Source of the DNA: Cutibacterium namnetense
Lineage (GTDB): Bacteria; Actinomycetota; Actinomycetes; Propionibacteriales; Propionibacteriaceae
NCBI RefSeq assembly: GCF_001642025.1
Contig: NZ_LWHO01000003.1
Location: 1-39,268, forward strand
Length of the DNA stretch: 39,268 bases
Direction of reading: 5' to 3'
The notes beneath the pieces were generated by a model that worked only from the letters and a program-made list of their open reading frames with translations, was not told the DNA's origin and made no database searches. Positions 16,107 through 24,109 of this stretch are shown in pieces (position 1 is the stretch's first letter; every line of letters begins with the position of its first letter). The translations under genes and the position numbers were made by a program.

Positions 16107-17786
16107 TCAGTCGGTGATCTCTGCCTGGGTGGCGGAGCGACTAGAGCCGATTTCGGCGTGGTGGCGAGCTGCTTCCAGCTCTTCACGGGTTACTTTAGGA
16201 ACGTTGTCACCAAGGAACCACTTCATCCAGCGGGCACGCTTCTTGCTGACCTTGCGACCACGATCGTCGATAGAGCCGGCAGCGAGGACGGGGTAAGTCT
16301 TCTGCTGGGTGAGTGTCCAGGCCTCATCGTCGCTGATCGGCACGTGAGCCTCGTGGAATGCGCCATTAGGCTCGCGAATGATTTCGCCGGAGGGTGACCC
16401 GTGGAGTAGCCGCTGACGGTCAGCCCGCTGTAGAGCTACACAGATGCGCTTGGTGATCTGGTAGGCGATGATCGGGACGACGAAGATTGCACCACGCATG
16501 AAGTACGTGATCGAATTCAGCGACAGATGGAAGTGGGTAGCGATGATGTCGTTGGCCCCTGAGAGCCAGAACATGGCGTAGCAACTCATGGCGGCGACGC
16601 CGAGCGCGGTACGAGTCGGGACGTTGCGTGGACGGTCGAGCAGGTGGTGCTCGGACTCGTCACCCGTGATCCACCTCTCAACGAAGGGCCACGCCACCAG
16701 CAAGGTGAACAATACGCCCATGAGGCACACGCCGGGAAGGAAGATGTTCCAGCTCCAGGTGGTGTGACCGATGTGCCACTCCCAGTTCGGGGTGATACGC
16801 ACAGCGCCCTCAAGCCAGCCCATGTACCAGTCAGGTTGGGATCCGGCCGTTACCTCACCCGGGTTATAGGGGCCGAACTTCCAGACCGGGTTGATCTGAA
16901 GGAACGTGCCCATGAGGGTCAACACGCCGAAGACCACGAAGAAGAAACCACCGGCCTTGGCAGCGTATACCGGAAACAGCGGGTAACCGACGACATTTTT
17001 CTCGGTGCGTCCGGGCCCCGGGTACTGGGTGTGCTTGTGGTAGACGACCAGCGCGAGGTGAGCGGCCACTAGCCCTAGGAGCAGGGCTGGGATGAGCAGG
17101 ATGTGGACCATGTACAGGCGGGGGACAATTGCGGTGCCCGGGAACTCGCCGTTAAAGACGAAGAACTCAACCCAAGTGCCTACCAGCGGAATGGCACGCA
17201 TCAGGCCGTCGGCAAACCGGAGACCGGTGCCGGACAGCAGGTCATCGGGCAGCGAGTAGCCGGCGAAGCCCTCGACCATGGCCAGCATGAACAAGCCCAG
17301 GCCGATCAACCAGTTGATCTCACGAGGCTTACGGAAAGCGCCTGTGAAGAAGATGCGCAGCATGTGCACGGTGGCCGCTGCTACGAAGAGAATGGCGGCC
17401 CAGTGATGGATCTGACGAATTAACAGGCCGCCACGCACCTCGAAGGAGAGGTCCAAAGTGGAGGCGAAGGCCTCCGACATGGGTGTTCCTTTGAGTAGCT
17501 GGTATGGGCCGGTGTAGTCGACCTCGGCCATTGATGGCTTGAACCAGATGGTCAGGAATACACCCGTGAGCAGCAGAACAACGAAGGAGTACAAGGCGAT
17601 CTCGCCCAGGAGGAAGGACCAGTGGTCAGGGAAGACCTTGCGCAGGTTCTCCTTGCCTATCTTGGCCAGACCTAGACGGTCGTCGTGCCAGTTGACGATC
17701 CGCATCCCGCGACCCGGTGGTTTGTCTCCAGCCGTTGCGGTGCGCAGGGCGGGTGATTCCTCGGCGATTCCAGTTGGCCGGGTCAT
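16107..17786 (-). CDS. qcrB: Cytochrome bc1 complex cytochrome b subunit
   Basis: The quinol-oxidising subunit with haems bL and bH, 559 residues. The N-terminal cytoplasmic segment leads to membrane helices with paired His ligands (RQIHHWAAILFVAAATVHML and further VAAHLALVVYHKHTQYPG). The Qo-site motif reads PDWY (SQPDWYMGW), as in actinobacteria, instead of the mitochondrial PEWY. A long C-terminal cytosolic tail (from about residue 450) is also an actinobacterial trait. ATG 17786 shares one base with the qcrA stop, so the genes are coupled. It is the last gene of the ctaE-qcrC-qcrA-qcrB operon. Confidence 0.96.
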   Translation of the reverse strand: MTRPTGIAEESPALRTATAGDKPPGRGMRIVNWHDDRLGLAKIGKENLRKVFPDHWSFLLGEIALYSFVVLLLTGVFLTIWFKPSMAEVDYTGPYQLLKGTPMSEAFASTLDLSFEVRGGLLIRQIHHWAAILFVAAATVHMLRIFFTGAFRKPREINWLIGLGLFMLAMVEGFAGYSLPDDLLSGTGLRFADGLMRAIPLVGTWVEFFVFNGEFPGTAIVPRLYMVHILLIPALLLGLVAAHLALVVYHKHTQYPGPGRTEKNVVGYPLFPVYAAKAGGFFFVVFGVLTLMGTFLQINPVWKFGPYNPGEVTAGSQPDWYMGWLEGAVRITPNWEWHIGHTTWSWNIFLPGVCLMGVLFTLLVAWPFVERWITGDESEHHLLDRPRNVPTRTALGVAAMSCYAMFWLSGANDIIATHFHLSLNSITYFMRGAIFVVPIIAYQITKRICVALQRADRQRLLHGSPSGEIIREPNGAFHEAHVPISDDEAWTLTQQKTYPVLAAGSIDDRGRKVSKKRARWMKWFLGDNVPKVTREELEAARHHAEIGSSRSATQAEITD

Positions 17787-18838
17787 CAGTTGTCACCCTT
17801 CTTGTAATCGTGACGAGAATCTCGTTCGAAATAGGACGGGCCCACCGCAACGGTGAAGTCGCTTCGAGCGACCAGATATCCTTTGTCGTCAACGGCGATG
17901 GGTAGCTGCGGTAGTGAGCGTCCGGCAGGGCCGAAGACGACAACACCGGAGTCGCCTAGGTCGAAGGTTGACTGGTGACAGGGGCACAGCAGATGGTGGG
18001 TCTGCTGCTCCCAGAGGTTGACGGGGCAACCGACATGGGTGCAGATCTTGGAATACGACAGGATGCCTCCGACCTGCCAGTCTTTACGGGACTCAGGGAT
18101 CTTGATGGATTCAGGATCCATCCGGACGATGAGGATGGCAGCCTTAGCTTTTGCGCGCTGGAACTCAGCCCCCTCAAGATCCTTGAGGTTCTCAGGCTCA
18201 GCGTTGACGAGCTGGCCGATTTCTAGATCGGAGGCTTTGATGGGCTGGAAGGTGATGTCGTTGACTAGCCGTACGCCCTCGGCCCAGATAGTCCGTTCAA
18301 TCGTTGCGCGACGGGTTCCCGGTCCAGGCTTGGGACCTAGGTCAGCGAGGGTGACGATAGCCGGTACGGCCATGATCCCGATGGCGCCACCAAGAGCTCC
18401 ACCGATGAGCTTGCGCCGGGAAAGTCTGGACTGCTCCGCGCCGATACGCCACTGCTTGGCGAATTCCTCACGATCAGCGGCATCAGAATTGACCGGATGC
18501 CGCTCCTGGATGATCTCTTCGTCACCCATAATCTGTTTGGCCCAGTGGATGCACGCGATGCCGATGAATAGCACAGCGAGCCCTGCGCACAGCCCCAGTG
18601 CGAAGGTAGAAGCGTTCATGTACAACGGCCCGATTTCGACGGTCGCGTCGCGAGGTACCGCGAAGTACATGACGACGAAGGTGATGGCGAGAATTGGGAC
18701 CAGGCCGAGAAGAGTTAATATCTGCCGGTAAGCGCGGTTTCCGGCCTTCGGATCAGCGTCGGTGTAGCGCTCAATGTGGGGTTCGACTCCCGGGTTCTCG
18801 ACCGGTAAGTCGTTGCGTTCGGTGTATTTGTTGCTCAC
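17786..18838 (-). CDS. qcrA: Cytochrome bc1 complex Rieske iron-sulfur subunit
   Basis: A 350-residue Rieske protein that carries electrons from quinol to haem c. Three membrane helices (about 45-65, 80-100 and 150-170) are typical of actinobacterial QcrA, against one in most bacteria. The cluster motifs are CTHVGCPV and LCPCHQSTFDL (two Cys, two His plus the disulfide pair). The third helix follows SRRKLIGGALGGAIG, a twin-Arg-like signal variant. GTG 18838 overlaps the qcrC stop by four bases. It is downstream of qcrC and coupled to qcrB. Confidence 0.95.
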   Translation of the reverse strand: MSNKYTERNDLPVENPGVEPHIERYTDADPKAGNRAYRQILTLLGLVPILAITFVVMYFAVPRDATVEIGPLYMNASTFALGLCAGLAVLFIGIACIHWAKQIMGDEEIIQERHPVNSDAADREEFAKQWRIGAEQSRLSRRKLIGGALGGAIGIMAVPAIVTLADLGPKPGPGTRRATIERTIWAEGVRLVNDITFQPIKASDLEIGQLVNAEPENLKDLEGAEFQRAKAKAAILIVRMDPESIKIPESRKDWQVGGILSYSKICTHVGCPVNLWEQQTHHLLCPCHQSTFDLGDSGVVVFGPAGRSLPQLPIAVDDKGYLVARSDFTVAVGPSYFERDSRHDYKKGDN

Positions 18839-19638
18839 TTCGCGCGAGCCCCCTTCCGTGCCAGCCACCCAGCGATCAGAACTAGGCTGCCGATGCCGAT
18901 GATCCAACCGAACAGGCCTTCGGTGACCGGGCCGATACCGCCAAGGGCAAAGCCACCATTATTGGGGTCGGCATGAGTGGTCTGTAGGTAGCCGATGATT
19001 TCACGGGCATCCTGGTCGGTTATGACGGATTTGGAGAACACCGGCATCTGTTGCGGGCCAGTGCGCATAGCCTCGTAAATGTGCTTGTCGGAGGTCTTCA
19101 TGAGAGAGGGGGCATAAGCACCCTCGGGGAGAGCGCCACCGCGACCCTCGATGTTGTGGCAGGCCGAGCAGTTGGTCTTGAACAGCTCAGCACCGCGGGC
19201 TAGCTCCTCAGCGTTCAAGTTTGAGGTATTGAGGTTCTGCGAGGAGGGAACCTTCGGTCCGGGAGCGAGGGACGCGACGTATGCGCCAACCGAAGCAATC
19301 TCCTCGCCAGTGAACTTCGTCTTCTTCGACGGGGCTTGAGCCTCGGGGCGAGCCATCGGCATACGGCCGGTACCCATTTGGAAGTCAACTGCCGCCGCGC
19401 CGACGCCGGCCAAAGACGGACCCTGAGTTGTGCCCTCGCCGTTTAAGCCGTGGCAAGAGGAACAGTTCTGCTGGAAGATTTCCTTGCCCTGGGCCACCTG
19501 GGTCGAGGCATTCGTATCCGCCTGGCCGGAGGCAGAAGGGCTAACGAAGGCGTACACGCACCCCACTAGAACCAAGGCCAGCAGCAACAACACGGGTTTG
19601 GCTGCCCGGCTGTGCCGTTTCGTGGAGAGGAATCTCAT
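18835..19638 (-). CDS. qcrC: Dihaem cytochrome c subunit of the bc1 complex
   Basis: A membrane-anchored cytochrome with two haem c domains, replacing soluble cytochrome c in actinobacteria. The N-terminal helix (about 20-38) is followed by NCSSCHG (first CxxCH) and NCSACHN (second CxxCH). The axial methionines are likely in GRMPMARP and GPQQMPVF, and a C-terminal helix GLFGWIIGIGSLVLIAGWLA ends the protein. ATG 19638 is used, but GTG codons at 19641 and 19644 fit the AAAGG ribosome-binding site better. It passes electrons from the Rieske protein to CuA of CtaC. Confidence 0.95.
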   Translation of the reverse strand: MRFLSTKRHSRAAKPVLLLLALVLVGCVYAFVSPSASGQADTNASTQVAQGKEIFQQNCSSCHGLNGEGTTQGPSLAGVGAAAVDFQMGTGRMPMARPEAQAPSKKTKFTGEEIASVGAYVASLAPGPKVPSSQNLNTSNLNAEELARGAELFKTNCSACHNIEGRGGALPEGAYAPSLMKTSDKHIYEAMRTGPQQMPVFSKSVITDQDAREIIGYLQTTHADPNNGGFALGGIGPVTEGLFGWIIGIGSLVLIAGWLARKGARAK

Positions 19639-19669
19639 CACCACAGTCACCTTTCTCGGACTAAGGGCC

Positions 19670-20365
19670 TCAGCGCACGATGTAGATCACCGAGAACAGG
19701 ATGATCCACACAACGTCAACGAAGTGCCAGTAATAGGAAACGACCATTGCCGTGACTGCTTGCTCGTGGGTGAACCGCCGAGCCATATAGGTGTGGGCAA
19801 GGGTGAACAAGAACAGAACCAGGCCGCCGGTTACGTGCAAGCCATGGAAACCAGTAGCGAGGAAAAACGCCGAGAAGTAGACGCTCGAGGAGATGGTGTG
19901 GCCCTCGCCGATGAGGGTGATGTATTCCGCGACCTGTCCAGCGATGAATACCGCACCCATGATGAAGGTGAGGGTGTACCACTCGCGCATGCCCCATGAT
20001 GTGATCGCTCCCAGGCCTTTGGTGCGCTTGACTTGGCCGTGTTCAGCGGCATGAACGCCCATCTGACACGTGACCGAAGACAACACGAGGATCAGGGTGT
20101 TGATGGCAGCCGCCCCCACTGCGAGGTGAGAGGATTCGCTGTGCCACAGGGTTTGCTGGCCCGCTGTGGCCATGTCGCTGGTTGTTTGGCGAATCATGAA
20201 GTACGCCGCGAACAGTGCAGCGAAGAACATGAGCTCGCTTGCGAGCCACACCCAGACGCCCATAGGTAGGGCATCAGGACGACCGGCCGGCGCGTTAAGC
20301 CGCGTCGGCGCGATCGGATGTATGGCGCCCGTCGGTCGTTGTGAAGTCTGCGCTGAAGTGGCCAC
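19670..20365 (-). CDS. ctaE: Cytochrome c oxidase subunit III
   Basis: A 231-residue, five-helix membrane protein, the actinobacterial short form of subunit III. MGVWVWLASELMFFAALFAAYF is the first helix with the conserved Glu, and FFLATGFHGLHVTGGLVLF and YYWHFVDVVWIILF are family signatures. It stabilises subunit I in the aa3 oxidase. GTG 20365 is the likely start; no good ribosome-binding site precedes it, and a -10-like CATAAT lies six bases upstream, so the mRNA could be leaderless. It heads the operon, 31 bases before qcrC, while its partners ctaC/D/F sit 12 kb away. Confidence 0.94.
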   Translation of the reverse strand: MATSAQTSQRPTGAIHPIAPTRLNAPAGRPDALPMGVWVWLASELMFFAALFAAYFMIRQTTSDMATAGQQTLWHSESSHLAVGAAAINTLILVLSSVTCQMGVHAAEHGQVKRTKGLGAITSWGMREWYTLTFIMGAVFIAGQVAEYITLIGEGHTISSSVYFSAFFLATGFHGLHVTGGLVLFLFTLAHTYMARRFTHEQAVTAMVVSYYWHFVDVVWIILFSVIYIVR

Positions 20366-20371
20366 TACTTC

Positions 20372-20399
20372 ATTATGGTCGGAAATGTGTCATTGGTCA
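20372..20399 (-). promoter_or_regulatory. Candidate promoter of the ctaE-qcrCAB operon
   Basis: On the minus strand, TGACCA, a 16-base spacer and CATAAT precede the GTG start of ctaE. Transcription would begin at or next to the start codon. Consensus-based only. Confidence 0.3.
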
Positions 20400-20613
20400 T
20401 GTTGTTTGGCCATTCCAGTTCGATTCGGAGTGAGCGTGAAGGGTTCAGGAGGCAGAATGCGGCGACCTGCCACTTTCGTAGTACCGCTTGTTCTCAGGAG
20501 GCAGGGCGGTACTGGGCGAAGGAGTAGTCCTCAGGCTGTAGCATCTGCCGTGTTGCATCCGGTTATGACCGAGATGCCAGTCAGTCCCACGCCGTCGAGG
20601 GAAAGGGCCGTTC

Positions 20614-21063
20614 ATGGGCGACAGACACGGGGAGCCGTCGGGCACTCTCAAGGTTCTCGTCTATTCTGACGATCACACTGTCCGCGAGCAGGTGAAGCTC
20701 GCTTTGACCGGGATGATTGCCCCGGACCTTCCGCGCACCGAGGTCGTTGAGACAGCTACTCGGGCCTCGGTGATCGACGCCGTGAGTAGTGGCCACTACG
20801 ACGTCCTGATCGCTGACGGCGAATCTGCTCCTTACGGTGGGATGGGGGTGTGCCATCAGCTCAAGGACGAGGTTGAGAATTGTCCGCCGGTCGTCTTGCT
20901 GGTGGCCCGCATTGCCGATGCCTGGTTGGCGTCCTGGTCCCATGCCGACGCCATCGCTACCCATCCCGTCGATCCGGTGGCGTTGCCTCAGACGGTGGCC
21001 TCGGTGATTCGTAGTGTTCGTGGCGAGGCCGCTGAACAGAGTGAGCCTGTCGGGCACCACTGA
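20614..21063 (+). CDS. Stand-alone receiver-like protein
   Basis: A 149-residue protein with a response-regulator receiver fold and no output domain. LKVLVYSDDHTVREQVKLAL gives the first strand and acidic pair (Asp19/Asp20). Asp68 in YDVLIADGESAPYGGMG is at the phospho-acceptor position, and the last strand reads ATHPVDP, where His117 stands in place of the invariant Lys. Loss of that Lys suggests phosphorylation-independent or non-canonical signalling. ATG 20614 follows GAGGGAAAGG. From memory, a similar protein occurs beside ctaE in other actinobacteria, so a link to respiration is possible but unproven. Confidence 0.75.
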   Translation: MGDRHGEPSGTLKVLVYSDDHTVREQVKLALTGMIAPDLPRTEVVETATRASVIDAVSSGHYDVLIADGESAPYGGMGVCHQLKDEVENCPPVVLLVARIADAWLASWSHADAIATHPVDPVALPQTVASVIRSVRGEAAEQSEPVGHH

Positions 21064-21215
21064 GAAGCCTGAGGTCTCAAGCCCCCGTTGAATACCCTGT
21101 GGGCTCGGAGGTGCCTCGTGTCCGCGGTCGACAGCGTCGGTCTTGGTGGTGGCTGGGCCAACACTGTCAACGTCTCCACGTGGCAACCTTCGGTGCAGCT
21201 GGCCATGGCCTGTCT

Positions 21216-21253
21216 CGTTGCGGGCGCTTGGGCCGGTGATCTCGCCCGCAACG
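21216..21253 (+). terminator. Hairpin between the receiver and prepilin peptidase genes
   Basis: An 11-base-pair perfect stem (CGTTGCGGGCG with CGCCCGCAACG) with a 16-base loop lies in the 251-base convergent gap 21064-21314. Nothing else in this gap is convincing, apart from a possible coding remnant described in the findings. Confidence 0.5.
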
Positions 21254-21314
21254 CTGGAGCGTGCCGCTCAATCGATTGGCTTAGGCGTGCCATACGACCG
21301 TCTCTGGATTGCAG

Positions 21315-22022
21315 CTACAAGTTGATTGCTAACGCCGCCCAAGGGCCTGCCCATAGGGCTGGGCCATATGCGAACGCCGTTCCCCATGGCGAGGGGCGAT
21401 GTTTGCGAACGAGGGCGACGGTGATGGCCATAACAGCTCCCAGGAGGGTAGCGCAGAGCAGAGTCGTCATCCCGGCACTGATGAAATCCGGGTAGGGGGC
21501 GATTGCGGCCGTCGTCGCTCCCAGGAACCCGGTGCCTGCCGCAAGCCTAACGTCGCCGTATCCGAGGGATGAACTGAGTCGCCACATGAGCCAAAAGAAC
21601 CCTGTTGAGACTGCCGCGATCAGAGCGCACGCAATGAGCCACCGCGGATGTGGTGGCCACGTCACGACGATTCCGGCCAGGAGTGCTATTCCAGCCTCGG
21701 CCAGGCAGCGACGCCATAGCTTCAGTGGTAGGAAGGTCGTCGCATGGTCGACAACGACCAGAGTGGTCACGGACCCCGACCAGACCCACCACACACCCCA
21801 TGCCCATGGTGGCGCGACAATCGACAGGGCCCCGCAGGCGGCCGCTGTCACGGCGACGACGAAAGTGCGCATGGGTGTGGCGAGGGAGTCGTATGTGGGC
21901 TTGATTGCCAGTACCGCCTGTCCCACCTCCTCGACGGCTGGCTCAACGAGATCGGGGACCGTCACGTGCAGATGCCACAGCGCCAGGCCGCACGCCACCA
22001 CGGAGCCAAGGATGATCCACAT
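21315..22022 (-). CDS. Prepilin peptidase (A24 family)
   Basis: A 235-residue integral membrane aspartic protease of the type IV leader peptidase family. The catalytic aspartates are Asp92 in TTLVVVDHATTFLP and Asp157 in the signature GYGDVRLAAGTGFLG. Six or so helices are present, and the N-terminal cysteine methyltransferase domain of larger PilD enzymes is absent, as in Flp/Tad-type peptidases. It would cleave the leader of pilin-like or pseudopilin precursors, but no pilin, secretion ATPase or platform protein is in this window. Its start is nine bases after the HTH-gene stop, so the two form an operon. Confidence 0.85.
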   Translation of the reverse strand: MWIILGSVVACGLALWHLHVTVPDLVEPAVEEVGQAVLAIKPTYDSLATPMRTFVVAVTAAACGALSIVAPPWAWGVWWVWSGSVTTLVVVDHATTFLPLKLWRRCLAEAGIALLAGIVVTWPPHPRWLIACALIAAVSTGFFWLMWRLSSSLGYGDVRLAAGTGFLGATTAAIAPYPDFISAGMTTLLCATLLGAVMAITVALVRKHRPSPWGTAFAYGPALWAGPWAALAINL

Positions 22023-22031
22023 GAACTCAAC

Positions 22032-22511
22032 TCACATGGACGTCATGGATTCGGCGGTGGAGAGCAGGCCGCGAGCTTCACATGCGGCTCGACCGCGCAG
22101 TCGCGTCATCTCAGTGCACATGTATTCTTCTCCGCTCATGAGGTTCGCAGCGTGGGATATCGTCACGTCCAGCATGGCGGCGATCTCGTCAATGCCACAG
22201 CCCGCCTTGTGGAGGGCGAGGAGCCGAGTACGCGTACTTCCTGCGGGCACGATGCGTTCACGTGTCGCGGCGATGTCGTCGGTACTGATGCGCAGGATGC
22301 GCATGGCGTCGATGACGCGGATCCGGTGAATTGGGCGGTCTCCCTGGCCAGCGAGTCGCTGGACGATACGACTGGGGACATGCGCGAGCAGGGCGATGAC
22401 GCGCCACGGAACGCGGCATTCATGGACGAGGGAACGGACGTGGAGAGAGAAAAAGCGGGCGTCGACCCATGCCGTCGACGTCTTCGAGGACTCGAAATCC
22501 ATAGTGATCAT
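22032..22511 (-). CDS. Putative HTH DNA-binding protein upstream of prepilin peptidase
   Basis: A 159-residue basic protein I cannot place in a named family. Two helix-turn-helix-like stretches are visible: VPWRVIALLAHVPSRIVQRL (about residues 34-53), followed by a DRPIHRIRVIDAMRILRI segment, and HKAGCGIDEIAAMLDVTISH (about 102-121). This layout suggests a transcription factor or a site-specific DNA-binding protein. ATG 22511 follows AAAGG with an eight-base spacer. It is co-transcribed with the prepilin peptidase gene, and the palindromes upstream are candidate binding sites for it. Confidence 0.6.
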   Translation of the reverse strand: MITMDFESSKTSTAWVDARFFSLHVRSLVHECRVPWRVIALLAHVPSRIVQRLAGQGDRPIHRIRVIDAMRILRISTDDIAATRERIVPAGSTRTRLLALHKAGCGIDEIAAMLDVTISHAANLMSGEEYMCTEMTRLRGRAACEARGLLSTAESMTSM

Positions 22512-22534
22512 GTGACAGGCCTTTCTGTCGGCGG

Positions 22535-22550
22535 TTTGTGCCCGCACAAA
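22535..22550. promoter_or_regulatory. Palindrome just upstream of the HTH gene
   Basis: TTTGTGC and GCACAAA form a perfect seven-base inverted repeat with a two-base centre, 23 bases before the HTH start. Position and symmetry fit an operator bound by a dimer, possibly autoregulation by the HTH protein. It could also act as a 5' leader hairpin. Confidence 0.4.
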
Positions 22551-22638
22551 GTGAGCGGAACATTCTTCTAACCGGCATAAGTACCATCACAGACGCTTAT
22601 CGTGACATCGAAAATACGTTGTTATAGAACTGTTACGC

Positions 22639-22670
22639 ACTGTGACACTTGAAGTGATTCATATCACAGT
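22639..22670. promoter_or_regulatory. Nested inverted repeat with CRP/GlxR-like site
   Basis: ACTGTGA (22639-22645) and TCACAGT (22664-22670) are perfect inverted arms. Inside, AGTGA-TTCATA-TCACA (22653-22668) matches the CRP/GlxR consensus TGTGA-N6-TCACA at nine of ten arm positions. The surrounding 22590-22690 is AT-richer than its flanks, as expected of a promoter, and lies upstream of the HTH-prepilin peptidase operon. Confidence 0.45.
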
Positions 22671-22753
22671 TAGCGCTTGGTTTGTTCGGGTTGTTTCGGT
22701 ATCCGAACGTTGTCATTTCGCCTCTGCAACGTGAGCTGGGACCGAACATACGA

Positions 22754-22789
22754 CGACGGGGCTCACCACTGCAGTGGTGAGCCCCGTCG
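22754..22789 (-). terminator. Perfect 36-base palindromic terminator
   Basis: CGACGGGGCTCACCACTG is followed immediately by its exact reverse complement, 17 bases beyond the stop of the minus-strand membrane-protein gene. It will fold into a very stable hairpin. No T-tract. Confidence 0.7.
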
Positions 22790-22806
22790 AGATAGGGGAG
22801 TGTCTC

Positions 22807-23925
22807 TTAGCGCTGGGCCTTGGTGAACCCGGCGGCCTGAGCGGCTTCCTCGGTGGCGAACCACACATCAGCGATGGTGCGGTCATAGCCACCCGAGCCC
22901 GGGACGTGGTACTTCATCGAGCGGTCGTTGCCCTTAATGACGTAGCCCTCGGGCGGGTTATCCCCGACGTATGAGGTGGCCTTATTCCCCTCGCCCGTTA
23001 CGCCCGCTGCAGGAGCCTTGACGGCACCATCCTTGGTCGTGGTTTCGGAGCGCGCACCCTCGTCAACGAAAACAGTCGTCTCGGCAGTAGTCTCCGGTGC
23101 GGCAGCAGCCGGACCACCCTCATCGGCCATAGCGGCGACCGGGTCAGCCGGAACCGACTTGTCCTCCTTCCTCGGCTTGGGCTTATTTACCGGTTTGGCA
23201 ACGGGCCTCGAACCGTGGCTGGTCTCGGGCTTGGGGGCTGGCGTCTCCTTGGGCATCTCGTCACCCTTCGGGGCGAGGTCGTCGGCCTTGTCCTTGTCAC
23301 CAGGGGTCCAGGAGTAGGTGACCTTGGGCTCGTGGGCTGTCCAACCGTCGTCGGAAGAACTCAGAAAGCGGCGGCTGGCCACAATTGCCGCAGCAGAAAT
23401 ACCGCCGAGGACGGCGAGAGTGCAGAGCACCTTGCCGAGCTTGCCGCGACGCTTGACCTTCTTGACCGATTTCGTCTCGATGCCGGCCTTGGCAGCCAGC
23501 TCGGTCGACTCGCCCTTGAGAGCTGAGAAGGCAGCCTGTCCACGGCGGGTAGCTTCCTCAACAGCTGGGTGAGAAGCGACCTTTTCGGCACGCTCCTCAA
23601 GATCAGGCAGGACATCTTTCTGAAAGGTGTCATAAGCCTGATGAAGGGCTGGAACGACCTTCTCCTGGGTGTACTCCTTCGAGGCGTCAAGGGCCTTCTT
23701 GCCAGCTTCGACAGCCTGATCGGAGAAGGGGCTAATCTTGTCCGAGATCTGGTCAGTCAGCGGACCGATCTTGTCATTGACCTGCGCGGCCAACGGAGCA
23801 GCCTTGTCCTGGGCGGCGGCGAGGTACGCGGCGGCGGTCTCCAGCGCCTGAGCACGCTGCTCCATGAGCGTGCTGGAGCTGCTTGTGGCGGCGGTCTTGC
23901 TGGAAGCTTTCTTCTTGCAGGACAC
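22807..23925 (-). CDS. Membrane protein with C-terminal Ada-like (sunset-type) domain
   Basis: A 372-residue protein of unknown function. Residues 1-150 are Ala/Lys/Glu-rich helices ([20 protein letters not shown] and similar) resembling apolipophorin-like coiled coils. A membrane helix (about 160-180) is followed by a long Pro/Lys/Ala-rich linker. The C-terminal 50 residues, [20 protein letters not shown] and [15 protein letters not shown], match a small domain found at actinobacterial protein ends. It resembles the Ada N-terminal zinc domain without its four cysteines, and I believe it is called the 'sunset' domain. GTG 23925 follows GGAGGAACC, a strong site. A role at the cell surface is a guess. 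Confidence 0.75.
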   Translation of the reverse strand: MSCKKKASSKTAATSSSSTLMEQRAQALETAAAYLAAAQDKAAPLAAQVNDKIGPLTDQISDKISPFSDQAVEAGKKALDASKEYTQEKVVPALHQAYDTFQKDVLPDLEERAEKVASHPAVEEATRRGQAAFSALKGESTELAAKAGIETKSVKKVKRRGKLGKVLCTLAVLGGISAAAIVASRRFLSSSDDGWTAHEPKVTYSWTPGDKDKADDLAPKGDEMPKETPAPKPETSHGSRPVAKPVNKPKPRKEDKSVPADPVAAMADEGGPAAAAPETTAETTVFVDEGARSETTTKDGAVKAPAAGVTGEGNKATSYVGDNPPEGYVIKGNDRSMKYHVPGSGGYDRTIADVWFATEEAAQAAGFTKAQR

Positions 23926-24109
23926 GGTTCCTCCAATTCGTATGGGATATGGCTCGTGATCGAGCACCTCCCACGGTATCGACCAAACGGCCCACAGACC
24001 AGAGATTTCGAGGTTCCAGGGGGCGGCTGGCGGAGTAATTCCGATTGGGTTGACGCGAGAGACAGTATTCTGGAGGAGATCACATCGTTTCTCACAGGAA
24101 GGCAGGCAG

